From: Rheinheimera pacifica
GTDB lineage: Bacteria; Pseudomonadota; Gammaproteobacteria; Enterobacterales; Alteromonadaceae
NCBI RefSeq assembly: GCF_024809855.1
Contig: NZ_JANUEM010000002.1
Coordinates: 372,001-436,000, forward strand
Direction of reading: 5' to 3'
Length of the DNA: 64,000 nucleotides
Below, in pieces: positions 46,191-57,074 of this stretch (its first letter is position 1; every line of letters begins with the position of its first letter). The notes below the pieces were generated by a model. It did not search any database and was not told the DNA's origin. It saw only the letters and a program-made list of their open reading frames with translations. The position numbers and the translations under genes were made by a program.

Positions 46191-46553
46191 AAAGCCTCCT
46201 CTGGGTTGGCTGCTGTTAACCTGGTTAGTTGTATCCTGTTTACCGTGTTGGCGCCAGTTAGCAAAGCAAATAGCCGCTGTTGCATATTGCGATAAATATC
46301 AGTTTTTGTGCGGTAAAGCTAACTGCCGGTTACTGCTAAACAGGCCGGTTTAAATAGACTTTTCTGGTAGATAACGGTATAAATACTGCCGTTATACCCG
46401 ACAAACTGATTTTTTATCCCGCCCATGTTGCAAAGGCAATCTGTCTTCTATACTTAGTTAACTGCCTTAAATATCAACAACTTAATCTATAAGATTAATG
46501 GCAGAGGCTGGATGTATCGGTTAAGCTTATTCTAATAAGGACGTGCGACAGTT
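46191..46553. other. 363-bp divergent intergenic region fumC-mrpA
   Basis: Contains an inverted repeat ATAACGG-N11-CCGTTAT (46371-46395) with GTAT-AA-ATAC inside, a possible operator. A weak promoter candidate for the Mrp operon is TTGCAA (46428-46433) and TATACT (46449-46454), but the spacer is only 15 bases. An AAGGA lies 12 bases before the mrpA ATG, too far for a strong ribosome site. Confidence 0.35.
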
Positions 46554-49349
46554 ATGACACTCATGTGGATTTTACTTCTGCCGCTGCTGGGAACTCTGGT
46601 TCCGCTGCTGGCTGCTAAATGGAACCGCAGTGCCTGCGCACTGGCTACCGCTCTGCCGCCTGCTATTGCACTGATGCTGGTGCTATTACATACCGGGCAA
46701 GTATTAAGCGGTGAAACTGTACGTTTTTTCCTGTCGTGGATCCCACTACTTGGCCTGGACATCTCCATACGGCTTGATGGCCTGGCGTACTTATTCAGCC
46801 TGCTGATCTTAGGCATTGGCTTGCTGATTATTCTGTATGCGCGCTATTACTTATCTGAGCGCGATTCGATGCCGCGTTTTTATGCCTATTTAATGCTGTT
46901 TATGACAGCTATGCTGGGCATAGTATTGTCGGGCAATTTACTACAGCTGTGGATGTTCTGGGAGCTTACCAGTATCAGCTCTTTCCTGTTAATCAGCTTC
47001 TGGTGGCATAAAGCTGAAGCACGCCGTGGTGCCCGTATGGCGTTAACTGTAACCGGGGCCGGGGGTTTAGCCCTGTTAGCGGCATTTTTATTAATAGGGC
47101 AGGTGGTAGGCAGTTATGATTTAGATGTAGTGCTGGCCAGCACTGATGTGATCCAACAACACAGCTGGTATCCGGTATTGTTAGTGCTGTTTTTGCTGGG
47201 CTGCTTTACCAAATCGGCACAGTTCCCGTTTCATTTTTGGTTGCCCAATGCGATGGCAGCACCCACACCGGTAAGTGCTTACTTACATTCTGCCACTATG
47301 GTGAAAGCCGGTATTTTCCTGCTGGCGCGCTTTTATCCGGCGCTGTCTGGCACCGAGTTATGGTTTATTCTGGTTAGTTTAACCGGCCTGGCGACCTTGC
47401 TGATAGGTGCTTATCTGGCGTTGTTTAAGCATGACTTAAAAGGCTTACTGGCGTATTCCACTATCAGCCATCTGGGTTTAATTACCTTGCTGTTTGGTAT
47501 GGGTACCGATTTAGCGGCAGTAGCCGGGGTGTTTCATATTATTAACCATGCTACGTTTAAAGCATCGTTGTTTATGGCGGCTGGTATTATTGACCATGAG
47601 TCCGGCTCGCGGGATATGCGCAAGCTAAACGGTTTATGGCAATTTATGCCAATAACCGCCACGCTGGCGATGGTTGCAGCAGCAGCAATGGCCGGGGTGC
47701 CGTTATTAAACGGGTTCCTGTCAAAAGAAATGTTTTTCGCCGAAACACTGCATCAGCACCTGCTGGGGTCGTTGTCGTGGGTTATTCCGGTATTAGCAAC
47801 GGTAGCGGCCATTTTCTCTGTTGCTTATTCAATGCGCTTTATCCATGACGTGTTTTTTAACGGCCAGCCAAAGGGCTTAACCAAAACTCCGCACGAGCCA
47901 CCGCGTTATATGCGTGTACCGGTAGAGGTATTAGTAGCGCTGTGTATTCTGGTGGGTATTTTCCCGGCTTATTTAATTGGTGATCTGCTGCATGCGGCCT
48001 CAGCATCGGTGCTCGGTGGTGTGGTGCCGGAGTACAGCCTGGCTATCTGGCATGGCTTTAACCTGCCACTGATGATGAGCATATTGGCGCTGGCGGGCGG
48101 TACACTGATTTATGTTAACCGCAAACACCTGTTTGATTTTCAGAATACCTTGCCTGATGTAGACGCACTGAATAGTTTTGAAGGGGGGGTGAAGTCGCTG
48201 ATTGCCCGCTGTGATCAATTTTATCAGTGGCTCGACAATGGTTCGTTGCAACGCTATATGATGCTGGCGCTGCTAACTTTTGTTGTGCTGGCAGGTGCGC
48301 CATTACTGGAACTGGATACCTTGTGGGGAGGGCGTGACGAGTTACCGATTGATGCGGTAAACGCTACCGGGGCTGCAATGTTGCTTATTGCCGCTTTTGC
48401 TACTGTAGTGTGGCACCGTAAACGGGTTGTGGCACTGCTGATGATCTCGGTAGTTGGCCTGATGGTATCAATAGCCTTTACCCGCTTTTCTGCGCCGGAT
48501 CTGGCTTTAACCCAACTTTCGGTAGAAGTGGTAACCGTTATTCTGTTGATGCTGGCGTTGTTCTTTTTGCCGCATAAAACACCCAAACAATCAGAGGCGC
48601 CAAGGGTGGTACGTGATGTCAGTATTGCCAGTATGGTAGGTGTGCTGGTTGGCAGTTTAAGTTATGCACTGATGACCCGGCCGCTCAGCAGTATTTCTGA
48701 ATATTTTCTGGCCAATGCCAAAACCGGTGGCGGTGGCACTAACGTGGTTAACGTTATTCTGGTTGATTTCCGCGGGTTTGATACCATGGGCGAAATTGCG
48801 GTATTGGGGATTGCCTCTTTAGGTATTTTCAAGCTGCTTACCCGCATTCCGATATTTAAACCCAGCAGTGACGGTGAAGGCCGGCCCTGGGCAACAGAGC
48901 GCCATTCTGTGCTGTTGTCTACCGTAGCACAAAGCTTGTTGCCTCTGGCTATCATGGTATCGGTGTATATTTTCTTCCGCGGCCACAATTTACCCGGCGG
49001 TGGTTTTATTGCCGGCTTAATTACTGCTGTGGCAATTATTCTGCAGTACATTGCACAGGGGGTTGACTGGGTTAAAGCGCGGATGGACGTAGAATATCAG
49101 CGTGTGGTGGCCGTAGGCTTGCTGATTGCGTTGTTTACCGGTGTGGCCAGTTGGGCATTTGGCAAACCTTTCCTGACCTCCTGGTTTGACTATTTTGATA
49201 TTCCGTTACTGGGTGAAATTGAACTGGCCAGCGCGATTGCGTTTGACCTGGGTGTTTATATTACGGTTGTCGGCTCGACCCTGCTGATCCTGGCAAGTTT
49301 GGGTAAAATGACCACCAGTCACCGGCCTGTACATAAGGATACAATTTAA
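46554..49349 (+). CDS. mrpA: Na+/H+ antiporter subunit A fused to subunit B (MrpA/MnhA-MnhB)
   Basis: 931 residues with about twenty TM helices. The NuoL/ND5-like core has [40 protein letters not shown] and [18 protein letters not shown], with the proton-channel Lys and Glu residues. The last ~300 residues (after ~640) carry the MrpB-type region ([31 protein letters not shown]). The fusion is characteristic of six-gene group-2 mrp operons. With the next genes it forms a multisubunit sodium(potassium)/proton exchanger used in Na+ and alkaline tolerance. Confidence 0.95.
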   Translation: MTLMWILLLPLLGTLVPLLAAKWNRSACALATALPPAIALMLVLLHTGQVLSGETVRFFLSWIPLLGLDISIRLDGLAYLFSLLILGIGLLIILYARYYLSERDSMPRFYAYLMLFMTAMLGIVLSGNLLQLWMFWELTSISSFLLISFWWHKAEARRGARMALTVTGAGGLALLAAFLLIGQVVGSYDLDVVLASTDVIQQHSWYPVLLVLFLLGCFTKSAQFPFHFWLPNAMAAPTPVSAYLHSATMVKAGIFLLARFYPALSGTELWFILVSLTGLATLLIGAYLALFKHDLKGLLAYSTISHLGLITLLFGMGTDLAAVAGVFHIINHATFKASLFMAAGIIDHESGSRDMRKLNGLWQFMPITATLAMVAAAAMAGVPLLNGFLSKEMFFAETLHQHLLGSLSWVIPVLATVAAIFSVAYSMRFIHDVFFNGQPKGLTKTPHEPPRYMRVPVEVLVALCILVGIFPAYLIGDLLHAASASVLGGVVPEYSLAIWHGFNLPLMMSILALAGGTLIYVNRKHLFDFQNTLPDVDALNSFEGGVKSLIARCDQFYQWLDNGSLQRYMMLALLTFVVLAGAPLLELDTLWGGRDELPIDAVNATGAAMLLIAAFATVVWHRKRVVALLMISVVGLMVSIAFTRFSAPDLALTQLSVEVVTVILLMLALFFLPHKTPKQSEAPRVVRDVSIASMVGVLVGSLSYALMTRPLSSISEYFLANAKTGGGGTNVVNVILVDFRGFDTMGEIAVLGIASLGIFKLLTRIPIFKPSSDGEGRPWATERHSVLLSTVAQSLLPLAIMVSVYIFFRGHNLPGGGFIAGLITAVAIILQYIAQGVDWVKARMDVEYQRVVAVGLLIALFTGVASWAFGKPFLTSWFDYFDIPLLGEIELASAIAFDLGVYITVVGSTLLILASLGKMTTSHRPVHKDTI

Positions 49350-49702
49350 TGGAAACCTTGTTTGCTTGCTGTATCGGTTTTCTTACCGCTTGTGGCGTTT
49401 TTCTGATGTTACGCGGCCGCACTTTCCCGGTGGTACTGGGGCTGACGATGCTGTCTTATGCGGTTAATTTGTTTCTTTTTTCTTCCGGCCGCTTAACGCT
49501 GCGTGGTGCTGCTGTGCTTGGTACTACTGAGCAATACGCTGATCCCTTGCCGCAGGCGTTGGTGCTTACTGCTATTGTTATCGGCTTTGCGATGACTGCA
49601 TTTCTGGTGATTTTGGCCATTCGGGCGCGGGCAGATCTAGGTAATGATCATGTAGATGGCAAGTTGCCGGAGTCTGAGCTGTCGAAGAAGGAGAGTCGCT
49701 GA
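49349..49702 (+). CDS. mrpC: Na+/H+ antiporter subunit C (NuoK-like)
   Basis: 117 residues, three TM helices, resembling NuoK. Motifs GLTMLSYAVNLFLF and DPLPQALVLTAIVIGFAMTAF are typical of MnhC/MrpC. It starts by TAATG overlap with mrpA and ends by TGATG overlap with mrpD, so translation is coupled on both sides. Confidence 0.93.
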   Translation: METLFACCIGFLTACGVFLMLRGRTFPVVLGLTMLSYAVNLFLFSSGRLTLRGAAVLGTTEQYADPLPQALVLTAIVIGFAMTAFLVILAIRARADLGNDHVDGKLPESELSKKESR

Positions 49703-51225
49703 TGTGGCATCTGATTACTGCGCCTGTTTTACTGCCATTTTTAACGGCACTATTGATCATGCTGCCGCCAGTGCATTATTCGCCAATGCGCCGGCGCTGG
49801 TTAAGCATGATCTCCAGCGCCATTCAACTGGTGCTGGTGGTGATATTATTATTGCAGGTACAGCAGCAGGGCTTAATACATTATGCCGTAGGTAACTGGC
49901 AGGCACCGTTTGGCATTATTCTGGTTGCCGATACTTTGTCTGTTGTTATGGTTTGTCTGACGTCTTTTCTGGCACTAGGGGCCATTTGCTACGGTAGCGC
50001 CGGAGAAGATGAGAAAGGCTCTTTCTTTCATCCGTTATTTCAGTTCCTGCTGATGGGTATTAATGGCGCCTTTTTGACCGGCGACTTATTTAACCTGTTT
50101 GTATTTTTTGAAGTATTACTGATAGCGTCTTATGGACTGCTGATCCATGCCGGTGGCAAAAATAAAACCAAAGCAGCAGTACATTACGTGGTACTGAACT
50201 TAACCGGTTCGGCTATTTTTCTGTTTTCACTGGCGGTACTTTACGGCACGCTGGGTACACTGAATATTACTGATATGGCAGTGAAGGTGGCGGCACTACC
50301 GGCAGAAGATCTGATGCTGGTGAAAGCGGGTGGCCTAATGCTGATGATAGTGTTTGCCTTAAAAGCCGCAGTGTTACCGCTACAGTTCTGGCTGCCAGCG
50401 ACTTATTCCTCGGCATCCGCACCGGTTGCCGCACTGTTCGCTGTGATGACTAAAATAGGCGTTTATGCGCTGCTACGTGTGTATAGCACCATCTTTGGCG
50501 AGAATGCAGGGCCGCTTGCAGGTATGGCCAGTGACTGGTTGTTACCTGCAGGCCTGGCTACGATAGCTTTAGGCGCAGTGGGCGCACTGGCAAGCCCCGA
50601 TTTTCGCAAACTGGTGGCTAATCTGGTGCTGGTATCTGTGGGTACTCTGGTTAGCCTGGTAGCATTGCAAACTGAGCTGTCTGCTGCTGCCGCGCTTTAC
50701 TATACCGTGCATTCCACACTGGTAACCGCAGCACTGTTTTTGGTAGCTGATTTAATTGCCAATCAACGTGGTAAAGCAGGTGATCGTTTGGTATCGGGCC
50801 GGCGGGTGAGCCAGCCAATTTTGCTTGGCTTTATCTTTATGGTCGGCGCATTAACAGTCGCGGGGTTACCGCCGTTTTCGGGCTTTGTTGGCAAGCTGAT
50901 GATTTTACAATCTGCTGTTGAGCCGGTAAGCCGGATATTACTATGGAGCCTCATTCTGCTAAGTAGCCTGATGGTTATAGTGGCACTGTCGCGTGCTGGC
51001 AGTACGTTATTCTGGCGGGTTAGTGGCACTGAGTCTGGCGGTGGAAAAGCGCCGCCATTGCAGGTTTTTGCTGTTATCTGGCTGTTGCTGGCCAGCCCTT
51101 TACTGACGGTGTTTGCCGGGCCGTTAACGACGCTGTCACAGCAAGCCGCGGCGCAATTATATGATACGACTACCAGCAGAAATAGCATTCTTGGTCAGTA
51201 CCCGGTACAGGAGAGCAAACCATGA
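49702..51225 (+). CDS. mrpD: Na+/H+ antiporter subunit D (NuoN/NuoM-like)
   Basis: 507 residues with fourteen predicted TM helices and the antiporter core FNLFVFFEVLLIASYGLLIH, KAAVLPLQFWLPATYSSASAPVAALFAVMTK and AGLPPFSGFVGKLMIL. It is one of the two proton-translocating subunits. It overlaps mrpE by 4 bases (ATGA). Confidence 0.95.
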   Translation: MWHLITAPVLLPFLTALLIMLPPVHYSPMRRRWLSMISSAIQLVLVVILLLQVQQQGLIHYAVGNWQAPFGIILVADTLSVVMVCLTSFLALGAICYGSAGEDEKGSFFHPLFQFLLMGINGAFLTGDLFNLFVFFEVLLIASYGLLIHAGGKNKTKAAVHYVVLNLTGSAIFLFSLAVLYGTLGTLNITDMAVKVAALPAEDLMLVKAGGLMLMIVFALKAAVLPLQFWLPATYSSASAPVAALFAVMTKIGVYALLRVYSTIFGENAGPLAGMASDWLLPAGLATIALGAVGALASPDFRKLVANLVLVSVGTLVSLVALQTELSAAAALYYTVHSTLVTAALFLVADLIANQRGKAGDRLVSGRRVSQPILLGFIFMVGALTVAGLPPFSGFVGKLMILQSAVEPVSRILLWSLILLSSLMVIVALSRAGSTLFWRVSGTESGGGKAPPLQVFAVIWLLLASPLLTVFAGPLTTLSQQAAAQLYDTTTSRNSILGQYPVQESKP

Positions 51226-51761
51226 GATTTGAGCCTAAATTTCGTTGGCTACCGACGCCTTACCGCAGTGTTTTACTATTTATTGTCTGGTTGTTGCTAA
51301 GTCAGAGCATAGAGCCGGTGCACTTGTTTTTTGCATTGATACTGGCGGTGGTTATTCCACTTTTAACTCTCAGGTTTCGTGATCCGCAGCCATTAATAGA
51401 GCGCCCTTTGCTGGGGCTGCGCTATATACTGCGGGTATTGGCTGATATTGTCACAGCAAATGCGCAGGTGGCATTGCTTATTCTGGGGCCTAAAGCGCGG
51501 TTAAAACCGGCTTTTGTTACCGTGCCGCTGGATTTACAGCACGAGCTGCCTATTACTATTCTGGCAAGCACTGTGTCGATGACACCAGGTACTGTCAGCG
51601 CAGAAATTTATCCGAGCAAAGACAGCTTACAACCCGGAGAGCCGATGCCGCAGCGCTGCTTATTAATTCACGTGTTAAACCTGTCTGGTACCGAAGCAGA
51701 GCTGATTAATGACATTAAACAACGCTACGAAGCGCCTTTAAAGGAGATTTTCCAATGCTAG
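51222..51761 (+). CDS. mrpE: Na+/H+ antiporter subunit E
   Basis: 179 residues. An N-terminal membrane part of two to three helices is followed by a cytoplasmic C-terminal half with TILASTVSMTPGTVSAEIYPS, typical of MrpE. It overlaps mrpD by 4 bases and mrpF by 7. The family is needed for assembly and transport by the complex. Confidence 0.92.
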   Translation: MRFEPKFRWLPTPYRSVLLFIVWLLLSQSIEPVHLFFALILAVVIPLLTLRFRDPQPLIERPLLGLRYILRVLADIVTANAQVALLILGPKARLKPAFVTVPLDLQHELPITILASTVSMTPGTVSAEIYPSKDSLQPGEPMPQRCLLIHVLNLSGTEAELINDIKQRYEAPLKEIFQC

Positions 51762-52024
51762 ATAATGTCATTATGCTGGTGTTTGCCATGATCAGTATCG
51801 CCTTGTTGCTAAACCTGTATCGCCTGTTGCGTGGACCCAGTATTCCGGATCGTATTCTGGCACTGGATACTATGTACATTAACAGCATCGCACTGATCAT
51901 TCTGTATGGCTTACTGATGGAGTCGCCGTTGTATTTTGAAGCGGCGCTGCTGATAGCGATGTTGGGCTTTGTCAGTACAGTGGCGGTGTGTAAATTCCTG
52001 CTGCGCGGCGATATTATAGAATAG
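51755..52024 (+). CDS. mrpF: Na+/H+ antiporter subunit F
   Basis: 89 residues with three TM helices. The family motif RLLRGPSIPDRILALDTMYIN is clear. It starts inside the end of mrpE and is followed by mrpG after 9 bases. Confidence 0.93.
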   Translation: MLDNVIMLVFAMISIALLLNLYRLLRGPSIPDRILALDTMYINSIALIILYGLLMESPLYFEAALLIAMLGFVSTVAVCKFLLRGDIIE

Positions 52025-52033
52025 GAGAGCGTG

Positions 52034-52402
52034 ATGGAACACTGGATTGAGTGGGTAGTAGCATTTTTCCTGTTACTGGGTGGCAGCTTTGTACTGATAG
52101 GGTCTATCGGCCTGACTAGGATGCCGGATTTTTTCATGCGTTTACACGGGCCAACCAAAGCTACTACGCTTGGTATGGGGGGTATATTGCTGGGCTCAAT
52201 ATTCTTTTTTTATACCCATGGTGAAACCAGTGTGCATGAACTGCTGATCACTATATTTTTACTGATCACGGCGCCTATCAGTGCACATATGCTGATAAAA
52301 ACAGCCCTACACTATAAGTTAAAGACCATTGATAAAACGACAGGGAAAGAAAATATACATGCGGCACAGCAAAAACAACACGATAGAAAACCGCTGCCTT
52401 AA
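52034..52402 (+). CDS. mrpG: Na+/H+ antiporter subunit G
   Basis: 122 residues from ATG 52034. The upstream in-frame GTG at 52031 is less likely because GGAG sits 6 bases before the ATG. Three TM helices and the MnhG motif IGLTRMPDFFMRLHGPTKATTLG are present. It is the last gene of the operon. It ends 4 bases before the ptsO stop on the other strand, with no terminator visible between. Confidence 0.93.
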   Translation: MEHWIEWVVAFFLLLGGSFVLIGSIGLTRMPDFFMRLHGPTKATTLGMGGILLGSIFFFYTHGETSVHELLITIFLLITAPISAHMLIKTALHYKLKTIDKTTGKENIHAAQQKQHDRKPLP

Positions 52403-52406
52403 CGGC

Positions 52407-52679
52407 TTAGTTTTCGTCGAAACCGTTTTTGATCAAATTAACCACAGCGTCCAGCGCCTGCTGGGCATCGGTGCCTTCGGTAGATACCTGCAGCGTTTTA
52501 CCTTTACTGCTGGCCAGCATCAGTAATGCCAGTACACTGCTGGCATCGGCTGTTTTATCTTCCTGTACCAGCTCTATACGGGCATCAAACTGCTGGCACA
52601 ATTGCGCCAGTTTGCTGGCAGCTCTGGCATGTAAGCCCAACTGATTAACTATAGTAACCGATTCACTGCATTTGCTCAT
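52407..52679 (-). CDS. ptsO: Phosphocarrier protein NPr (nitrogen PTS HPr)
   Basis: 90 residues of the HPr fold. The phospho-His is in QLGLHARAASKLAQL, and a regulatory-Ser-like SSVLALLMLASSKG segment follows. It passes phosphate from EI-Ntr to PtsN, coupling carbon/nitrogen status to regulation. It is the last gene of the rpoN-hpf-ptsN-rapZ-ptsO run, 2 bases after the rapZ stop. Confidence 0.93.
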   Translation of the reverse strand: MSKCSESVTIVNQLGLHARAASKLAQLCQQFDARIELVQEDKTADASSVLALLMLASSKGKTLQVSTEGTDAQQALDAVVNLIKNGFDEN

Positions 52680-52681
52680 AA

Positions 52682-53542
52682 TTAGCCCTTAGCTGCATGT
52701 CTGAACAACTCACGGTGCCTTACCTGAACATCATCGCGCAGGCTGCGATAGCTCTCTGTCAGGCTTTCTGCAATATACACTGAACGGTGTTGCCCGCCGG
52801 TACAGCCAATAGCAATAGTTAAGTAGCTGCGGTTATTGCGTTCAAGGTGCGGCAGCCAGGTACTGATAAAACTGTTAATTTGCCAGATGTACTTCACTAC
52901 CACCGATTGTGCCGCCAGATAGTCTTTTACCGGTTGATCCAGCCCGGTTAAAGGTTTCAGATCTGGTTCCCAATGTGGGTTGGGTAAAAAGCGTGCATCA
53001 AAAACAAAATCGGCATCTTTGGGTATGCCGTACTTAAAGCCGAATGATTCAAACAGGATCACCAGACGGCCGGTTTTCTGGCCTAGAATGCGTTCACGCA
53101 GTTGCTCTGCTAACTGGTGCACGTTCAGCTCAGTGGTATCAATGTACAGGTCAGCACGGCTGGATATAGGGTCCAGCAGTTGCTGCTCTTCAGAAATGGC
53201 TTCATCAAGTGACATGGCCTGATGTGACAACGGGTGTAAACGGCGGGTTTCGCTGAAGCGTTTTATCAGGCTGGCGTGATCGGCATCCAGATACAGAATG
53301 GTCAGTTCGAGTTTTCTGGGCAGATAAGACAGAATTTCGGTTAATTCGTCCGGATCTTTGGGTAAATTACGCACATCAATACTAACAGCAACACGTTCGT
53401 ACTGACCTATTACGGTAGTAGCCAGCGTCGGCAGTAAATTTACCGGGATATTATCAACACAGTAGTAGCCAAGATCTTCCATTACACGCAGGGCTACAGA
53501 TTTACCCGAACCGGAACGGCCGCTGACTACCAGTAGCTTCAT
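52682..53542 (-). CDS. rapZ: RNase adapter protein RapZ
   Basis: 286 residues (E. coli RapZ is 284). Walker A is GRSGSGKS at the N-terminus. C-terminal motif IGCTGGQHRSVYIAESL is characteristic of the ligand-binding domain. In E. coli it targets GlmZ sRNA to RNase E and so sets glucosamine-6-phosphate synthase level. It overlaps ptsN by 4 bases (ATGA). Confidence 0.94.
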   Translation of the reverse strand: MKLLVVSGRSGSGKSVALRVMEDLGYYCVDNIPVNLLPTLATTVIGQYERVAVSIDVRNLPKDPDELTEILSYLPRKLELTILYLDADHASLIKRFSETRRLHPLSHQAMSLDEAISEEQQLLDPISSRADLYIDTTELNVHQLAEQLRERILGQKTGRLVILFESFGFKYGIPKDADFVFDARFLPNPHWEPDLKPLTGLDQPVKDYLAAQSVVVKYIWQINSFISTWLPHLERNNRSYLTIAIGCTGGQHRSVYIAESLTESYRSLRDDVQVRHRELFRHAAKG

Positions 53543-54012
53543 TTTAACGTTTCTGCCTCACTGTACTGCACCAGCAACTGATATAGCTCCTGGTTGGTTT
53601 GTGCATGACGGATTTTTTTAGTCAGCTCTTTCTGGCTGAGTAACTTTGCAATACCGGCCAGAGTGCTCAGGTGCGCCTGACACTGTGCCTCGGGGATCAG
53701 AATGGCGCAAAAAATATCGACTGGCTGGTTATCAATAGCGTCAAACGGAATGGCTTCTTTGCTGACCACAAATACCAGCAAAGGTGAAGTAACACATTTT
53801 AATTTGCCATGCGGAATAGCAATACCGCCGCCAATACCGGTAGAACCGAGTTTCTCACGTGTTAGCAAGGCTTCAAGAATGCCGTACTCGGTCATCTCTG
53901 GTAATTGCTGATGGGCCAGTTCTGCAATGTATTCGAGGATGCGTTTTTTGCTATTAAAAAGAACTGCACTTTTAGTGCAGTTCTCGGCCAGCATAGAGGT
54001 TAAATTCATCAT
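53539..54012 (-). CDS. ptsN: Nitrogen-regulatory PTS EIIA component PtsN
   Basis: 157 residues, EIIA fold. The phosphorylated His is in GGGIAIPHGKL near residue 69. It controls potassium transport and other systems in enterobacteria according to its phosphorylation by NPr. It sits 7 bases after hpf and overlaps rapZ. Confidence 0.93.
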   Translation of the reverse strand: MMNLTSMLAENCTKSAVLFNSKKRILEYIAELAHQQLPEMTEYGILEALLTREKLGSTGIGGGIAIPHGKLKCVTSPLLVFVVSKEAIPFDAIDNQPVDIFCAILIPEAQCQAHLSTLAGIAKLLSQKELTKKIRHAQTNQELYQLLVQYSEAETLK

Positions 54013-54019
54013 AATTTAT

Positions 54020-54307
54020 TTAGTGCCGGGCTATTTTCTCTTTGTGTTTAATGACCTGACGATCCAGCTTGTCTATTAACTGGTCAATTGCTGCGTACAT
54101 ATTCTCGTCTTCAGACACCGCAAATACCTCGCCACCATTCAAATGCAGCTTAGCTTCTGCAATCTGCTTTAATTTTTCCACGTTTAGGATCACATGTACA
54201 TTATTTATATGATCAAAATGGCGTTCCAGTTTAGCAAATTTGGTGTCAACGTATTCTTTTAATGCCGTTGTAATTTCAACATGACGACCAGTTAGATTGA
54301 TTTGCAT
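54020..54307 (-). CDS. hpf: Ribosome hibernation promoting factor
   Basis: 95 residues from ATG 54307, equal to E. coli HPF. A second ATG two codons upstream (54313) is less likely because AGGA then has a spacing of only 2. Short-form HPF: starts MQINLTGRHVEIT, includes LHLNGGEVFAVSEDENMYAAIDQLIDKL. It binds 30S subunits and drives 100S dimers in stationary phase. It lies 27 bases after rpoN. Confidence 0.95.
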   Translation of the reverse strand: MQINLTGRHVEITTALKEYVDTKFAKLERHFDHINNVHVILNVEKLKQIAEAKLHLNGGEVFAVSEDENMYAAIDQLIDKLDRQVIKHKEKIARH

Positions 54308-54333
54308 AGACATATTCCTTCTTTTAGGCTGAC

Positions 54334-55815
54334 TTACATCAAGGTCTTGCGTTGATTTGACGGCGGAATAAACAAAGATTCACGATACTTGGCAATAGTA
54401 CGCCGCGCTACGTTTATGCCTTGCTCAAGCAGAATATCAGCCATTTTACTGTCACTAAGCGGTTTGGCCGGATTCTCCGCCGCCACTAATTTCTTTATAA
54501 AGGCGCGGATAGCAGTGGATGAACATTCGCCACCACTCTCTGTACTAACATGACTTGAGAAGAAGAACTTAAGTTCAAAAATACCTCGCGGTGTATGCAT
54601 GTACTTCTGCGTAGTAACACGTGAAATAGTGGATTCATGCATGCCTACCATCTCTGCTACGTCGTTCAGTACCATAGGTTTCATGGCTTCTTCACCATGC
54701 TCAAAAAAGGCTTGCTGTTGCTGCACTATACAGTTGGCCACTTTCAGCAGTGTTTCGTTACGGCTTTCCAGACTTTTTAAAAACCACTTGGCTTCTTGCA
54801 GATGTGAGCGGATAAACTGCGTATCGGCACTGCTTTTAGCGGTTCTGGACATTGCTGCGTATTGCTGATTAATACGTACTTTGGGCATGGCGTCCGGGTT
54901 AAGTTCTACCTGCCAGCGGCCCTTCACTTTTATTACGCTGACATCGGGTATGACATATTGCTGTTCTTCCCGGATAACATCAGCACCTGGCCTTGGGTTA
55001 AGGCTGTGAATTAGCTGCATGACTTCTTTTAACTCGTCTTCTTTGAGTTTAGTCACACGCATCAAAGAACGAAAGTCACGGTTGGCTAAAAATTCAGTAT
55101 GATCACGGATCAGTTTTTGTGCATCGGCAAGATAAGGTGTAGCAGGATTGAACTGGCGCAACTGTACCAGCAGGCATTCCTGCACTGAACGGGCGGCTAC
55201 GCCCACCGGGTCAAACAGTTGAATACGTTTTATGACGGCTTCAACTTCATCAGCTTCAATATCGTCCATGCCCAGCGATTCAAGGATCTCATCGCTACTG
55301 ATGGTTAGCAAACCATTGGGGTCAATGGCTTCAATAATAATTTCGGCAATAACGCGGTCGGTATCGGAAAAAGGCGTTAGCTGCATTTGCCAGCGCAGGT
55401 AGTCTTGCAGGGTTTCAGAGGTTTCGCCCTGATAAACGTAGTCTTCGTCGGCACCGTTACCTGCACTGACCGGCGCAGCGCTGACTAAATCATCCCAATT
55501 ATTGTCCAGTGGCAAATCTTCCTGAATGTTTTGTTCAGTCATGGCCTCACTGGTATCGGGCTCTGAGGGTTCATAGTTGTCGTCAGTTGTCTGGGTTTCA
55601 GCAGTGTCTGCATAATCATTCCGTTCAGCCTGTGGCGCCGTTTCTGCGAAGCTGTCAAAATCATCTTCAGCTTCAAGTAAAGGGTTGGCGTCCAGAGCTT
55701 CCTGAATTTCCTGTTGCAACTCAATTGTCGATAGCTGTAGCAGGCGTATAGCCTGCTGCAACTGCGGCGTCATGGTTAGCTGCTGTCCTAAGCGAAGTTG
55801 CAAAGAGGGCTTCAT
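54334..55815 (-). CDS. rpoN: RNA polymerase sigma-54 factor
   Basis: 493 residues. Region I is Gln/Leu-rich ([21 protein letters not shown]) for activator contact. An acidic middle region II follows (~45-120), then the core-binding domain and the HTH, and last the RpoN box [17 protein letters not shown]. It recognises -24/-12 promoters such as the one proposed at 41289. It follows lptB by 48 bases, in the conserved gammaproteobacterial order. Confidence 0.96.
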   Translation of the reverse strand: MKPSLQLRLGQQLTMTPQLQQAIRLLQLSTIELQQEIQEALDANPLLEAEDDFDSFAETAPQAERNDYADTAETQTTDDNYEPSEPDTSEAMTEQNIQEDLPLDNNWDDLVSAAPVSAGNGADEDYVYQGETSETLQDYLRWQMQLTPFSDTDRVIAEIIIEAIDPNGLLTISSDEILESLGMDDIEADEVEAVIKRIQLFDPVGVAARSVQECLLVQLRQFNPATPYLADAQKLIRDHTEFLANRDFRSLMRVTKLKEDELKEVMQLIHSLNPRPGADVIREEQQYVIPDVSVIKVKGRWQVELNPDAMPKVRINQQYAAMSRTAKSSADTQFIRSHLQEAKWFLKSLESRNETLLKVANCIVQQQQAFFEHGEEAMKPMVLNDVAEMVGMHESTISRVTTQKYMHTPRGIFELKFFFSSHVSTESGGECSSTAIRAFIKKLVAAENPAKPLSDSKMADILLEQGINVARRTIAKYRESLFIPPSNQRKTLM

Positions 55816-55863
55816 GTACTTCTACCGTTCTCCTGAATGATACGCTGTTATTATTTTTGCTAA

Positions 55864-56586
55864 CTATAGCCTGAATTGCTCACCCAGGTATACATCGCGC
55901 ACCTTCTGATCTGCCAGAACCTGCTGCGGTGGCCCGGAGGCTATCAGCTCACCGTGGCTGACAATATAAGCAATTTCACACACATCAAGCGTTTCACGCA
56001 CATTGTGGTCAGTAATTAATACGCCGATACCACGCTGACCTAAATGCTGAATAATTTTTTTAATATCAAGCACTGAAATAGGGTCAACACCGGCAAAAGG
56101 TTCATCCAGCAAAATAAACGCCGGATTAGCCGCCAGTGCTCTGGCAATTTCTACCCTGCGCCGCTCACCGCCGGATAAACTCATACCCAGGCTATGTTTT
56201 ATATGGCCGATATGAAACTCTTCCAGTAAGTCATCTGCGATTTCTTCGCGTTTGCTGCGGCTGAGATCTTTCCGGGTTTGCAAAATAGCCAGCAGGTTAT
56301 CGTGTACCGTTAGCTTGCGAAAAATAGAACTTTCCTGTGGCAAATAACCGATACCCTGGCGTGCGCGGGTATGTATAGGGTCAAAGGTGATGTCTTTATC
56401 ACCCAGAACAATATGGCCCTTATCTGAGGGGACCAGGCCGACAATCATATAAAAAGTGGTGGTTTTGCCTGCACCATTTGGCCCCAGCAAGCCTACAATC
56501 TGCCCCGCATTAACTTCAAGGCTGACATCTTTAACCACCTGCCGGCCTTTGTAACTTTTGGCCAGATGCGACGCAACTAACTTCAT
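55864..56586 (-). CDS. lptB: LPS export ABC ATPase LptB
   Basis: 240 residues. Walker [18 protein letters not shown]-loop [10 protein letters not shown], signature [16 protein letters not shown] and Walker [14 protein letters not shown] are all intact. It drives LptFG to move lipopolysaccharide out of the inner membrane. Its ATG overlaps the lptA stop (ATGA). Confidence 0.96.
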   Translation of the reverse strand: MKLVASHLAKSYKGRQVVKDVSLEVNAGQIVGLLGPNGAGKTTTFYMIVGLVPSDKGHIVLGDKDITFDPIHTRARQGIGYLPQESSIFRKLTVHDNLLAILQTRKDLSRSKREEIADDLLEEFHIGHIKHSLGMSLSGGERRRVEIARALAANPAFILLDEPFAGVDPISVLDIKKIIQHLGQRGIGVLITDHNVRETLDVCEIAYIVSHGELIASGPPQQVLADQKVRDVYLGEQFRL

Positions 56587-57074
56587 GGGTTATTTTTTTC
56601 CTCTGGCGTGAAAATGGTTGTCACGCGCTTTGATTCGTTGCTCTCGGCACTCAGTTCCTGCTTTTCTACGTTATAACGAATGGTAGATGCTTTTACCACA
56701 CTGCCACTTTGCGCCAGTTCTGCTTCGCCGCTGAATGTCAGAGTGCGGTTTGATGGCTCATAACGCATTTCTTTGGCCTGAGCAGTAACTTGCTGGCCGT
56801 CTGCCAGTAACTGAGAGTACGTAACAGGGTTGCCGGTGGCGATATACACTTCATTACCTTTGCCGGCAGTGGCGTTAATTTCCAGTTGATCGGCTTTTAG
56901 CTGCAGTGAGCCCTGAGTAACGACAACGTTGTTACGATAAGTAAGCACATTTTCTTTAACTGAAGATAAATTATCAGCATCTATCTGAATTTGCTGGGTG
57001 TAGTCGGGTTGATTTGCCTGTACAGATAAGCTGCACAGTAGCAGGGCTACAGCCGGAAGTATGTTAATCTTCAT
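56583..57074 (-). CDS. lptA: LPS transport periplasmic protein LptA
   Basis: 163 residues, signal peptide ending SVQA|NQ. The OstA fold begins [27 protein letters not shown]. It forms the periplasmic beta-jellyroll bridge for LPS. It overlaps lptC by 11 bases and lptB by 4. Confidence 0.92.
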   Translation of the reverse strand: MKINILPAVALLLCSLSVQANQPDYTQQIQIDADNLSSVKENVLTYRNNVVVTQGSLQLKADQLEINATAGKGNEVYIATGNPVTYSQLLADGQQVTAQAKEMRYEPSNRTLTFSGEAELAQSGSVVKASTIRYNVEKQELSAESNESKRVTTIFTPEEKNNP

